A DNA stretch of 64,000 bases from CALDTK01 sp965213735. GTDB taxonomy: Bacteria > Bacteroidota > Bacteroidia > Chitinophagales > Saprospiraceae. Numbering within the stretch: the stretch's first letter is position 1; each line of letters begins with the position of its first letter. Where the stretch lies: contig CBDCAB010000005.1 of assembly GCA_965213735.1 (NCBI GenBank), positions 806,001 to 870,000 of the forward strand. The letters are read 5' to 3'. A model generated the notes under the pieces. That model saw only the letters and a program-made list of their open reading frames with translations, was not told the origin of the DNA and did not search any database. This document shows positions 1 to 9,700 of this stretch, piece by piece. Made by a program: the position numbers and the translations under genes.

Positions 1-2736
1 GTGGGGCTGTGGAAGCTAGATGCGCAGGCGACTACCCAGCAGCAAGCCGGTGCTGGCGCCTTGGGGAGCAGCAAGGGTGACCTGTTGCCGGATGCCTTAG
101 CAGAGGTGGTGGCTCGGGGGCATCAGGTGTATATCTCAGCCTGGACAACGACTCCATGGACGCTTCCATCGAATACGGGGCTGACTGTAGGTCCGCGCAT
201 CGAGTATGTGCTGGTGAAGACCAATAATCCGTACACCGATGAGGAGCAGCACATCGTCATAGCAGCCGATCTCGTGTCGAAGTGGTTTGGCGGGAAAAAT
301 CAGCCGCAGGTGCTGGAGCAATCTAATCCCTTTCCTGGCAGCGAGCTATTGGATCTACGCTACGAGCCCATCTTCGATTTTGGGAATGAAATTGAACCTA
401 TCGGTGATGCCAAGGACGCCTACAAAATTATAGCTGGCGACTTTGTGACCACCGCTGATGGTACAGGCATTGTGCATACTGCACCGAGTTTTGGTGCAGA
501 TGATAGACGTGTAGGTATGGCCGCTGGACTCGGCGCGCTGACCCTCGTCGACGAGCAAGGAAAATTCAAAGCCACCGTCGGCCCCTTCTCCAATCGCTAC
601 GTGAAAAATTATCGCGATGACAAGGATTATGTCGACGTCAATATCGATCTCGCGGTAGACCTAAAGCTGCGTGGACAGGCGCTCAATGTGTCGAAATACG
701 AGCACAACTACCCGCACTGCTGGCGCACCGACAAGCCCGTGCTCTACTACCCGCTCGACTCATGGTTTATCAAGTCATCGAGTGTGAAAGAGCGCATGGT
801 AGAGCTCAACGACACCATCAATTGGAAGCCTGCAAGTACAGGCACGGGTCGCTTCGGCAAGTGGCTCGAAAACGTCCAAGATTGGAACCTCACCCGCTCG
901 CGCTACTGGGGCATTCCACTACCCATCTGGCGCTCCGAGTGCGGGACGGAGGAGCTGTGCATCGGCAGCATCGAGGAGTTGCGTGTCGCCATAGACACTG
1001 CCAACGAGCAGCTGAGGCTTAAGCAGGTGGTGCCGCCAGATTTGCACCGTCCTTACATCGACGAGGTGGTGCTGTGGCAAAACGGTAAGGAGCTACACCG
1101 CGAGGCCGATTTAATCGATGTTTGGTTCGATTCTGGAGCCATGCCGTACGCCCAGTTGCACTACCCATTCGCAGAGGGCAGTGAAGAGGCGCTGCAAAGA
1201 GGCTTTCCGGCTGATTTTATTGCTGAAGGTGTCGATCAGACACGGGGCTGGTTTTATACGCTGCACGCCATCGCTACGATGGTATTTGACTCTGTGGCGT
1301 ACAAAAACGTGCTCTCGAACGGTCTCGTGCTTGACAAGAATGGGCAAAAAATGTCGAAGCGCCTGGGCAATGCTGTCGACCCATTTGCCACCATCAAAAA
1401 TTATGGCGCTGATGCCACTCGCTGGTATTTGATGACCAATGCGGCACCGTGGGACAACTTGAAGTTCGACGAGAAAGGCATCGAGGAGGTCCAACGCAAA
1501 TTCTTTGGCACTCTTTACAATACCTACGGCTTTTTTGCTCTCTATGCCAATGTGGATGGCTGGGAAGCATCTTCTGCCGATTCTCTTGACAAAGGGCCCA
1601 CTACTTCTCAAGAAAATAGCTCCGGGTCGCCCAGCGGAGAAGCTCAGGAAATAGACAATTGGCTACGCTCGCGGATGAATTCGCTCTTGCGCGATGTACG
1701 TGCCGCCTACGACAGTTACGAGCCGATGACGGCGGGGAGGTTGGTACAGGATTTCGTGACTGATGAACTCAGCAACTGGTGGGTGCGGCTCAATCGCAAA
1801 CGCTTTTGGCGAGGCGAGCTCAACGATGACAAACGCGCTGCTTATGCGGTGCTGCACGAGGCGCTCAGTCTTGTCGCTCAGCTTATGGCACCGATTGCTC
1901 CTTTCTACGCCGAGCGGCTCTGGAGCGACCTGGGGGCTTCAGACAGTGTGCACCTGTCCTTGCTGCCGGAGGTGTCGACGCAGCTCATCGATGCAGAGCT
2001 AGAAGAGCGGATGGGCTATGCGCAGCGCATTGTTTCGCTCGGGTTTAGCTTACGCAAAACAGGTAATGTGCGGGTGCGGCAGCCTCTTGCTAAGCTGCTG
2101 ATTCCTGTTCTCGATGGAGACTTTGAGCAGCAGGTCCGCCAAGTAGAAAACCTCATTCTGCAGGAGCTTAATGTGAAGGCTATTGAATATGTGAGCGGTG
2201 ACGCTTTGCAAAAGACAGTAAAGCCGAATTTTCGGGTGCTCGGCAAGAAGGTAGGCAAGCGCATGAAAGCTGCCGCTGCCGCTATCAGCCAGCTCGATGC
2301 GGAGGCGATTGCAGCCTTAGCCTCTGCTGGGTCCTTTACCATTGACTTGGAAGGCAGCCCCTACACCCTCGAGCGCGAGGATGTGGAGATTGCGGCGCAG
2401 GATATTCCGGGTTGGAGCATTGCCTCGGATGGTGCGCTCACGGTAGCGCTCGACCTTACCCTCACGCCGGCATTGGAGGATGAAGGTCTTGCTCGTGAGC
2501 TAGTCAATCGCTTACAGAATTTGCGTAAGGATTCGGGGCTAGAGGTTACGGATCGCATACGGGTCACGCTTTCGCAAAACGAGCGGCTGCGGGCTGCGCT
2601 TGCGGTGCACGGGGAGTATGTGCGCAGTGAGGTATTGGCGGATGAGTTGAGTTTTGGCGCAAGCGTGGAGGGTGTCAAGCTAGATTTAGGTGAAGATGCA
2701 GGCGAGGTTGGGGCTGAGGTGGTGCGGGTGGAGTAG
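1..2736 (+). CDS. ileS: Isoleucyl-tRNA synthetase, 3' part (truncated by window edge)
   Basis: Charges tRNA-Ile with isoleucine in the cytoplasm. The reading frame is open from base 1, so the GTG there need not be the start. The N-terminal catalytic part with the HIGH motif lies upstream. Visible are the editing-domain signature TTTPWTLPSN (near residue 50), the catalytic-core stretches RYWGIPLPIW and DVWFDSGAM, and the signature KMSKR at residues 450-454, which binds the ATP phosphates. After it comes the anticodon-binding domain (about residues 560-720) and a long C-terminal extension. About 911 residues are present, so the full protein is probably around 1,100. It is the large, eukaryote-like type common in Bacteroidota. 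The gene ends about 210 bp before the RAYT gene. Confidence 0.96.
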   Translation: MGLWKLDAQATTQQQAGAGALGSSKGDLLPDALAEVVARGHQVYISAWTTTPWTLPSNTGLTVGPRIEYVLVKTNNPYTDEEQHIVIAADLVSKWFGGKNQPQVLEQSNPFPGSELLDLRYEPIFDFGNEIEPIGDAKDAYKIIAGDFVTTADGTGIVHTAPSFGADDRRVGMAAGLGALTLVDEQGKFKATVGPFSNRYVKNYRDDKDYVDVNIDLAVDLKLRGQALNVSKYEHNYPHCWRTDKPVLYYPLDSWFIKSSSVKERMVELNDTINWKPASTGTGRFGKWLENVQDWNLTRSRYWGIPLPIWRSECGTEELCIGSIEELRVAIDTANEQLRLKQVVPPDLHRPYIDEVVLWQNGKELHREADLIDVWFDSGAMPYAQLHYPFAEGSEEALQRGFPADFIAEGVDQTRGWFYTLHAIATMVFDSVAYKNVLSNGLVLDKNGQKMSKRLGNAVDPFATIKNYGADATRWYLMTNAAPWDNLKFDEKGIEEVQRKFFGTLYNTYGFFALYANVDGWEASSADSLDKGPTTSQENSSGSPSGEAQEIDNWLRSRMNSLLRDVRAAYDSYEPMTAGRLVQDFVTDELSNWWVRLNRKRFWRGELNDDKRAAYAVLHEALSLVAQLMAPIAPFYAERLWSDLGASDSVHLSLLPEVSTQLIDAELEERMGYAQRIVSLGFSLRKTGNVRVRQPLAKLLIPVLDGDFEQQVRQVENLILQELNVKAIEYVSGDALQKTVKPNFRVLGKKVGKRMKAAAAAISQLDAEAIAALASAGSFTIDLEGSPYTLEREDVEIAAQDIPGWSIASDGALTVALDLTLTPALEDEGLARELVNRLQNLRKDSGLEVTDRIRVTLSQNERLRAALAVHGEYVRSEVLADELSFGASVEGVKLDLGEDAGEVGAEVVRVE

Positions 2737-2930
2737 GCGTAGGTTAATAGTCTATCGGCAGCAGTAGGACGGGAAAAGTTGTCGGGTGGATAAGTCTTCG
2801 CTGCGCCGACTCAATTTCGGATGATTTAAAAAGAGTCACGTGCAATGGTATGGAATCCACAGCACCGCAGTTGAGCTGATGACAAAGCTCAAAAAGGCTT
2901 GTGCGGGCAGAGTAGGCGAAATGTGTTGTT

Positions 2931-2938
2931 TACCTTTC
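2931..2938 (+). promoter_or_regulatory. -7 box TACCTTTC before the RAYT gene
   Basis: TACCTTTC fits the Bacteroidota -7 consensus TAnnTTTG at seven of eight positions and lies 9 bp before ATG 2948. It supports that start rather than the in-frame ATG at 2840. No good -33 TTG at the usual distance was found. Confidence 0.4.
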
Positions 2939-2947
2939 CCCAGTACC

Positions 2948-3706
2948 ATGACTAACTTCACTCCCTATTATTATGCTGCCTGGGAACCAGGTGGGGTGTA
3001 TCATGTCTACAACCGAGCCACCTACCGTGACCGACTCTTTCGTAACCGAGTGGACCATTTCAAATTTTGCGAATTAGTGTTCACTCGTATGAGCCGTGTG
3101 CTAGAAGTATTTTCTTATGCGCTGGTGTTGAATCACTTTCATAGTGGAGTTCGCCTGCCGCTGGAGGAGGCGCTTCTTGCACATCTCAATCAACGTAAGG
3201 CACTCTCCAAACCTGAAGCTGCTTATTTAGAAGGCACCCGGTCGTATAACTCGCTATTCGGCTTTTATTGGGCCAATGCACTGAAAAGCTTTGCGCAGAG
3301 TGTCAACAAACGCATTGCAGATAGATCAGGGACCTTGTATGAAAGTTCGCTGCGGCACATTCGTGTACGAGATGATTTAATTAGTCGCCGGCTTATCATG
3401 TATCACCACACGAATGAAATGCACCATGGTCTGTCCAACTCTTTCCGTGAGCAACATGAGCGCAACTCCTGGTCGGCCTATTGCGACCCTGCCCTTGCAC
3501 GATTTCTTACAACCGGGCCAGTCCTTGAGCGCTTTGGGGGGCTCGATGCGATGGTGGTGCGCCACGAAGCATACATAAAACGGTTTGGGCCGGACCTCAA
3601 AGCCTTTGACGAGCGAAAGTATTTTGGCTATGGCATGCCAGCACGGGGGCCTGCACCCTACGTGGAGTGGCTCGAAGATGAGGTAGCTGATTATAGCAAT
3701 GAGTGA
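2948..3706 (+). CDS. REP-associated tyrosine transposase (RAYT, IS200/IS605-like Y1)
   Basis: A single-strand DNA transposase-like HUH endonuclease of the Y1_Tnp class, about 252 residues. The N-terminus GGVYHVYNRA matches the usual RAYT opening. The metal-binding HUH-type motif is NHFH (H63, H65). The probable catalytic tyrosine is Y152 in MYHHTNEMHHGL, which corresponds to the family's Y-x-x-x-NP-x-x-x-GL helix. The start at 2948 is preferred over ATG 2840 because family similarity begins there and a -7 box lies just upstream. The gene has no flanking transposon ends. Instead an array of long inverted repeats begins at its stop codon, the arrangement known for RAYT/REP systems, in which the protein recognises and may spread such elements. 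The family is clear; activity on this array is inferred. Confidence 0.85.
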   Translation: MTNFTPYYYAAWEPGGVYHVYNRATYRDRLFRNRVDHFKFCELVFTRMSRVLEVFSYALVLNHFHSGVRLPLEEALLAHLNQRKALSKPEAAYLEGTRSYNSLFGFYWANALKSFAQSVNKRIADRSGTLYESSLRHIRVRDDLISRRLIMYHHTNEMHHGLSNSFREQHERNSWSAYCDPALARFLTTGPVLERFGGLDAMVVRHEAYIKRFGPDLKAFDERKYFGYGMPARGPAPYVEWLEDEVADYSNE

Positions 3707-4214
3707 GTCAGCTACCAAAGACGTCGTCAGACCGAGCTAATTTACATCGCTCACGTGCTAATAATAATTATCAGCTGTACAACCCGGTCTGACGACGTCG
3801 GCGGTAGCTGATGCTGCTCCTCTCAGCTGTCAGTGCTTAGCGCGCTACCAAGCGTTATCAGCTACCAAAGACGTCGTCAGACCGAGCTAATTTACATCGC
3901 TCACGTGCTAATAATAGTTATCAGCTGTACAACCCGGTCTGACGACGTCGGCGGTAGCTGACGCTGCTCTCTCATCTGTCAGTGCTTAGCGCGCTACCAA
4001 GCGTTATCAGCTACCAGAGACGTCGTCAGACCGAGCTAATTCACATCGCTCACGTGCTAATAACAGTTATCAGCTACCAAAGACGTCGTCAGACCGAGCT
4101 AATTCACATCGCTCACGTGCGAATAACAGTCATCAGCTTTACAACCCGGTTTGACGACGTCGGCGGCGGTAGCTGACGCTGCTCCTCTCAGCTGTCAGTG
4201 CTTAGCGCGCTACC
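3707..4214 (+). repeat. RAYT-linked array of about 3.5 long inverted-repeat units (REP/BIME-like)
   Basis: Units start at 3709, 3859, 4008 and 4071 (periods 150, 149 and 63). In a full unit, a left arm CAGCTACCaaaGACGTCGTC + AGACC (from 3709) is answered about 50 bases later by a right arm GGTCTGACGACGTCGGC + GGTAGCTG (3786-3810), so the two arms pair almost perfectly. A spacer of about 50 bases carrying CAGCTGTCAGTGCTTAGCGC follows. The third unit has lost its right arm and spacer. The array runs from the RAYT stop to about 60 bp before the next gene's start and explains most of this intergenic stretch. Confidence 0.9.
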
Positions 4215-4264
4215 GACCGCACACAAACCTAGCCTCCACCACCTCCATCCTACCCCACACACCC

Positions 4265-4272
4265 TACCTTGG
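4265..4272 (+). promoter_or_regulatory. Possible -7 box TACCTTGG before the E1 gene
   Basis: TACCTTGG (TAnnTTnG) lies 4 bp before ATG 4277. A start site 5-7 bases downstream would make the mRNA nearly leaderless. It lies just past the repeat array. Confidence 0.35.
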
Positions 4273-4276
4273 CCCC

Positions 4277-6379
4277 ATGCCCGCCACTAAAGCCAAATCA
4301 CGCCGCGATACTCTTCCGAAAAAGACACTGCGCAGCGCTTTTACTCACGTCGCCACAGCTAAAGCACTCACCGACCTGTACGAAGCCAACTTCAAAGAAG
4401 TAAGCCGCTACGTACACGCCACCTCACGCGGCCACGAAGCCATTCAAGTCGCTATCGGCAGCCAACTCACCGCCCGCGACTACGCCTATCCCTACTACCG
4501 CGATGATGCCATGCTGCTCGCCATGGGCATCACGCCCGAAGAACTCATGTTGCAGCTGCTGGGGAAGGCTACTGACCCCTTTTCCAAAGGACGCACCTAC
4601 TACGCACACCCGAGCCTCAACCGCGCCGACCTACCCAAACTCCCCCACCAAAGCTCAGCTACAGGTATGCAAGCCATCCCTGCCGCAGGTGCAGCTATGG
4701 GCCTCCGCTACAAACGCACACAAGGACTAGAAGAGGCAAAAGTGAGTGAGTACCCACTGGTGGTCTGCTCGCTAGGCGATGCCTCCGTCACAGAAGGAGA
4801 AGTAGCCGAAGCCTTTCAGATGGCCGTGCTCAAGCAGCTGCCCATACTTTTCCTCGTCCAAAACAACGAATGGGACATCTCCGCCCACAGCGAGGAAGTG
4901 CGCGTCAACGATGCCGTATTTTATGCCCGTGGCTTTAAAGGACTCACCGCCAAACAAGTTGATGGCACCGACTACGCCGCCTGCCACCGCGCCGTAGCAG
5001 AAATCTATACCGACATCCGCAACGGTGGCGGACCGTGGCTCCTGCAAGCCGATGTGCCCCTGCTCAACCACCACACCTCCGGGGTGCGCTCAGACTTTTA
5101 TCGACAGGAAGAACTCGAGGCCGAGCGCCACCGCGACCCGTTTCCGCGGCTGCGGCAAGACTTACTGGAAGGAGGTTTTGGCGAAAGCGAACTCGAGACC
5201 ATCATCGCAGAGGCAGAGACGCTCGTGCAGCAACAGCTAGACCTCGCCCGCCAGGCACCCGACCCACAGCCCGACGAACTCACCCGCCACATCTTCGCAG
5301 AAGACGAATCCGGCAAGCAACACGCAAGTGTCGTCACCACCGAGCGGGGCGAACGAAACCCTGCCGATGGAGAGTCAGTCAACATGGTTGATGCAGCACT
5401 CCATGCTGTCGGCGAGATTCTCGAGGAGTATCCAGAAGCACTGCTTTATGGGCAAGACGTCGGTGCCCGCCTCGGAGGTGTGTTCCGCGAAGCAGCACTC
5501 CTCGGTCGCAGATTTGGCGACGAGCGCGTGTTCAATACTCCTATTCAGGAAGCCTTCATCATTGGCTCGACAGCTGGCATGAGCGCAGTCGGGTGCAAAC
5601 CGATTGTAGAAGTTCAATTTGCTGATTATATCTGGCCAGGACTAAATCAACTCTTTACCGAGGTAAGTCGCTCATGCTACCTGTCGGCGGGGCAGTGGCC
5701 GGTGGCAAGCGTAATTCGTGTACCCATTGGGGCCTACAAACACGGTGGCCCCTACCACTCCTCCAGCGTCGAAAGTGTGCTCACGAGCATCCGCGGCATC
5801 AAGATCGCTTATCCAAGCACCGCCGCCGACATTAAAGGCCTAATGCGAGCTGGGTTTGAAGACCCCAATCCGGTAGTGATGCTCGAGCACAAAGGCCTCT
5901 ACTGGAGCAAACTCCCAGGCACCAAGGCTGCGATGGGCACCGAACCTGCCCAGGGTTACGCGCTTCCGTTTGGGGTAGCAAGTACGCGCCTTTCGGCAAA
6001 ACCCACCGCCGCATCGCTCGGTATCATCACCTACGGCATGAGCGTGTATTGGTCGCTAGATGCAGCCAAAAACTTTGCAGGACAAATAGAAATCCTGGAC
6101 TTACGTACGCTCGCCCCACTCGATGAAGCCGCCATTTTCGCTCTCGCCCAAAAGCACAACCGCGTACTAGTAGTCACTGAGGAGCCCCCAGCGCACAGCT
6201 TTGCCCAGGCACTAGCAGGTCGTATCCAAGAAGTTTGCTTCTCGCACCTCGATGCGCCAGTGCGCACCCTCGGGAGCGCCGAAACACCCGCCATTCCACT
6301 CAACTGGAGCCAAGAACAGGCTTACCTGCCTAACCCAGATAAAGTCGCCACGGCAATACAGGAACTCCTCGCTTACTAA
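4277..6379 (+). CDS. Fused E1 alpha/beta subunits of a 2-oxoacid (branched-chain or pyruvate type) dehydrogenase
   Basis: The thiamine-diphosphate decarboxylase (E1) of a 2-oxoacid dehydrogenase complex, here about 700 residues with alpha and beta halves in one chain, as is common in Bacteroidota. Alpha half: RGHEAIQVAIG near residue 51, and the ThDP/Mg motif from GDASVTEG (167-174) to NN (196-197). Beta half from about residue 368: NMVDAALHAVGEI, YGQDVG, NTPIQEAFIIG, EVQFADYIWPG and PIGAYKHGGPYHSSS. The ATG at 4277 was chosen because the 42 extra codons of the longer frame (from 4151) are read out of the upstream repeat array and do not look like this family. The layout suits a 2-oxoisovalerate dehydrogenase, but substrate cannot be fixed from sequence alone; the E2 and E3 genes are not in the window. 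It converges on the lipoprotein gene 9 bp downstream. Confidence 0.9.
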   Translation: MPATKAKSRRDTLPKKTLRSAFTHVATAKALTDLYEANFKEVSRYVHATSRGHEAIQVAIGSQLTARDYAYPYYRDDAMLLAMGITPEELMLQLLGKATDPFSKGRTYYAHPSLNRADLPKLPHQSSATGMQAIPAAGAAMGLRYKRTQGLEEAKVSEYPLVVCSLGDASVTEGEVAEAFQMAVLKQLPILFLVQNNEWDISAHSEEVRVNDAVFYARGFKGLTAKQVDGTDYAACHRAVAEIYTDIRNGGGPWLLQADVPLLNHHTSGVRSDFYRQEELEAERHRDPFPRLRQDLLEGGFGESELETIIAEAETLVQQQLDLARQAPDPQPDELTRHIFAEDESGKQHASVVTTERGERNPADGESVNMVDAALHAVGEILEEYPEALLYGQDVGARLGGVFREAALLGRRFGDERVFNTPIQEAFIIGSTAGMSAVGCKPIVEVQFADYIWPGLNQLFTEVSRSCYLSAGQWPVASVIRVPIGAYKHGGPYHSSSVESVLTSIRGIKIAYPSTAADIKGLMRAGFEDPNPVVMLEHKGLYWSKLPGTKAAMGTEPAQGYALPFGVASTRLSAKPTAASLGIITYGMSVYWSLDAAKNFAGQIEILDLRTLAPLDEAAIFALAQKHNRVLVVTEEPPAHSFAQALAGRIQEVCFSHLDAPVRTLGSAETPAIPLNWSQEQAYLPNPDKVATAIQELLAY
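5175..5188 (-). repeat. Iterated 14-mer GCTTTCGCCAAAAC (one of ten exact copies)
   Basis: Exact copies start at 5175(-), 9870(-), 13377(-), 15608(+), 27312(+), 36160(+), 36649(-), 44303(+), 50008(+) and 59051(-). All are inside genes, in different frames and on both coding and template strands. One-mismatch copies lie at 2651, 13117, 18576, 21551, 21620, 26446 and 45620. About 0.0005 exact copies would be expected by chance in a window of this size. Function unknown; see findings. Confidence 0.85.
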
Positions 6380-6388
6380 AGATTAGAC

Positions 6389-6742
6389 CTACTCCCGGGT
6401 GTACACGTCGCGCCACTCGCCGGTGTACTTAGTCGCACACTCAGGTCCCGTACCCACGAGGCGAAGGCCGCCAATAGTGCAAAGCGTATCACAGTGATCG
6501 CTCACTACATACTCCACGCCGTCATAAGCCATAGCCCCTGTGTTGAGCCAGTAATGAAGCTGCTCTTCCACCGGCTGCACCCTCACAGCTAGGATACTAT
6601 TATCTGACGCTACGAGCTGGCCAATGCAAGTGGGCAAATCGCCGGAAGCATCTTCAGGCGTCAAATCCTCAGCTTCTTCATTGCAAGCATTCGCCGTGCA
6701 GATCAGCGAAAAGAGTAGCAGAAAAGGCAGGATTTTGAGCAT
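6389..6742 (-). CDS. Small putative lipoprotein, function unknown
   Basis: About 117 residues from the chosen start, which gives MLKILPFLLLFSLICTANAC, a typical lipoprotein signal with a basic residue, a hydrophobic run and a cysteine at residue 20. A longer start at 6769 adds nine residues and would sit directly on the stop of the upstream protease gene, with no bases between; the shorter start makes the better signal peptide. The mature part is rich in cysteine, with TCIGQL, DHCDTLCTIGG and GPEC, and contains LHYWLNTGAMAYDG. It resembles small Bacteroidota lipoproteins with conserved cysteines, but I do not recognise the family firmly. It lies immediately downstream of the M6 protease on the same strand and is probably cotranscribed with it. 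It is likely anchored in an envelope membrane. Confidence 0.6.
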   Translation of the reverse strand: MLKILPFLLLFSLICTANACNEEAEDLTPEDASGDLPTCIGQLVASDNSILAVRVQPVEEQLHYWLNTGAMAYDGVEYVVSDHCDTLCTIGGLRLVGTGPECATKYTGEWRDVYTRE

Positions 6743-6769
6743 GATAAGGGCAATTTTAGACCATTCCAT

Positions 6770-9700
6770 CTACTGCACTACCAGTCGCATTGTTCGTTGC
6801 TCATTCATGCTTTGCACCTGAATGTAGTAGATGCCGCTGACCAGCGATCCTGTTTCCAGGTCGAGGTGGGAGGCGGTCGGCCGAATTTGGTAATTGCGCA
6901 GTGTGCGTCCCTGTGCATCCGCCAGCCTCACAGCAGTGGCATCATCAAGGCCAGTCAGCGTGGCAGTAGCTCCACCTCTACCCACAGGATTGGGGCTGAG
7001 CGTGAGGCTAGGGCTAGCGGGTGTCCGCACCACTGCCACCACATCCGACACTTCTTCGGCTCCATCAAAATCAATGGCTCTGAGGCGGTAGTAACTCTTT
7101 TCGGCGGGCTGCGCGTCGATGCTCGTGTAGCTCGTTTGGCTATCGTGGTCGCCTATTGCCGCTACGGTAGCCACGTGCGTCCAGGTGCGATCGCGGTCAC
7201 TTTGACGTTCGAGCAGGAATTCTCGCACATTGACTTCACTCGCGGTCGTCCAGCTGAGTTGGTTGTGCGGCCCTTTTTCGCTTCCGCTAAAACTGGTCAA
7301 TTCCACAGGCAACGGTGCTAGTGCGCTTTGCAGCGTAAACGAACTGAAGCCAGTCAATTCAAACTCGACGAGGTGCTTACCCGGCTCGAAATCAGCCATG
7401 GTTTTGCTGGGCAGCAGTACTTCGGGAGTACCGGCGAAAACTCCGCAGGATTGATTGGCGAAGCGTTTTAGCGTAAGCTGAGAAAGCTGACTGATGCCAC
7501 TTGCTGCCTGCAAACTAGCCCACTCTGCCGCCGTGAAGTAGTAGCGCACGGTAGCAGCTCCCGCGTTGGCTACATTGATGCTCCAGTCGCGATCGAGCAT
7601 GGCTTCGCCGCTAGTGTGTGTGCGAGAGCTACCTGTGGTATTGACTTGGTAGGCAGTGGTGAGGTTGCCGAGGTCGGTAAGCCGGTCGTTGAGCGATGCA
7701 ATGACTCGGCCATTCGCGTCGGTGAGGTGAATCCACTCTCCGTAGCCGGCTGAAGTGGCGGCGTGGGAGCTTGCACAATCAGCCGAGGCCGTTGGCGCCG
7801 AGCCACACGAAAGGCCTGCATCCACGACCAGCATCGTAAAATTACCTGCGTTGCTAGCTCCATATCCATCAATTTGAATATAGTATTCCTGCCCAGGAAT
7901 AAGACAGGCAAGACCTTTGAGTTCTGGTGCATATCCAGGTCCGCTATCATCATTGGCGGCCACCATCCAGCGTGAGGTAGGACTCAGCAAATCGCTGCAA
8001 CTAGCTGCTTCCCATACGGCGAGTTGCAGGTCGATTGTTCCTGAAGGGAATGTGATGTCGACGCTTCCTGATGTTGGAGCGGAAAATTTGTACCAGGCCG
8101 AGTTGTGAACGACATTGTTGGTGCACCAGCCGTTGCTCGAGTTGCAGTTGTAGCCCACTGGAGCTGGCTCGTTGACTTGAGCAGTACAAGTGGCATTGGA
8201 AGTGATGATGGCCTGGCCACTACTCAATGAGCTGGTGATATCGAGAGCATTACAAACATCATCGTTTGCTCCTGGACATATGGATGGTGCAGATGCGAGA
8301 TTGGGCACTGTGAGCTGGCAGGCGGGGTCGGCAGAAAAGCTCGCTGTCACAGACATAGCGCCTGCTCCGATAGGTATGCCAGCGACGTTGAGCGTCTGTG
8401 CGCTTCCTGTTGCGGCAGTAGAGGCGGAGTAGGTGCCAGCAGCAGTAGTTACAAGCACATCTAGAGTACCTGTAGTCGGACCGAAGCTGGCATTAACAGT
8501 GACTTCCTGCGTAAAGGTATTGTTGCTGCAGGTGTAGGTTTGGCTACTTGCGGCGAGGCTGTTGATGGCGCAGGGTAGGTTGCAGTCGCCGTAGCTAAAG
8601 CTCGCGGTGCCACCGTTGTAGGCAATAGAAGTTATTGAAATGCCACTCGGGCCTGCTGCGTAGGTGTCGGTGTTTACGGTCTGTCCGCAGGCGAAGGTGG
8701 TATTGTTGGTGTTGCCGGGCCAGACGTCACCACCGTCGCCGTTGTTGGTACCGAGGTTCAGGTCGTTGTTGCCGTCAGCCTGTTCGAGGTCCACCAAGCG
8801 CCTAAAATCATCCTTATTATTGTTTCGAGACTCGTCGATATGCCATACCAGCACGCCTGTTGAGGGAATTTGTGCATCCCATTTCGAGTGGTCGCGCACT
8901 TCCACGAGAAAGTATTCGTCCACCACACTTGTGTTGGCGCGGTAGGCCGCTGCTCCCTGCGAACTTGCGGCTAGTCCGGTCACGGTGCCGCCGGTGGTGG
9001 TATTGAGAGGAGTGGGGACTGTCCAACTCATTTCTTGTTTGGCCCAGGCGTTCATTTGTGCGGGTGTGCGGCCGCCGTTGTTCCATGTTCCGCCTGCCAT
9101 GACGCACCATTTGCCGATGCCCGAGGAGGAGTTGTCCGTATCGTAGAGGTCGGGCAATCCGAGGGCGTGGCCAAACTCGTGTACCAGCACGCCGATATTG
9201 GAGATGCCGTTGGACTTCCGTTCGGGCTGCACGATATAATCGTTGATGACGACGCCATCGTAGGTGACGGATAAGTTGGCTCCCGCTAGCGACCAACGGT
9301 GCGACCAGATGTCGTCGTCGTTGCCGCTCGACTCGCGTCCACGCCCAGAGTGAATCACCATCACCACGTCGACATCACCATCGTTGTCGTTATCGTAAAG
9401 CGAGAAGTTGACACCAGCGGCTTCAGCAGCATCTACGGCTTCGCGGATGAGCGGGCGTGCTGCTGCCGAGCCATGAGCATAGCCATACGTAGCGCGGGGA
9501 TGCTGCGCGGTATACCATCCGCTGACGTCGGTATTCACTTCGAGTTGGCCGTAGCTGTTGTCGAGGTAGTAGTCGCGAAAGCTGCCAGTTTGACCATTGA
9601 CGTTGTAGCCCACCTGGTTGCACATATTGCTGAAGCTGGCTACCGGATCGATAAAAGCCTGATCGGGATAATCGATGAGCAACAGTAGTGCGCGGCGGAT

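Noticed and set aside
1111..1611. 166-codon frame opposite ileS
   Set aside because: Shadow of the ileS coding frame; no independent support.
3707..4214. CRISPR array
   Set aside because: The units are near-identical through their whole length, with no unique spacers and no cas genes; each unit is an inverted repeat tied to the RAYT gene.
4151..4276. Longer start for the E1 dehydrogenase gene
   Set aside because: The extra 42 codons are read from the REP-like array and have no similarity to the family; ATG 4277 fits the family start and the -7 box.
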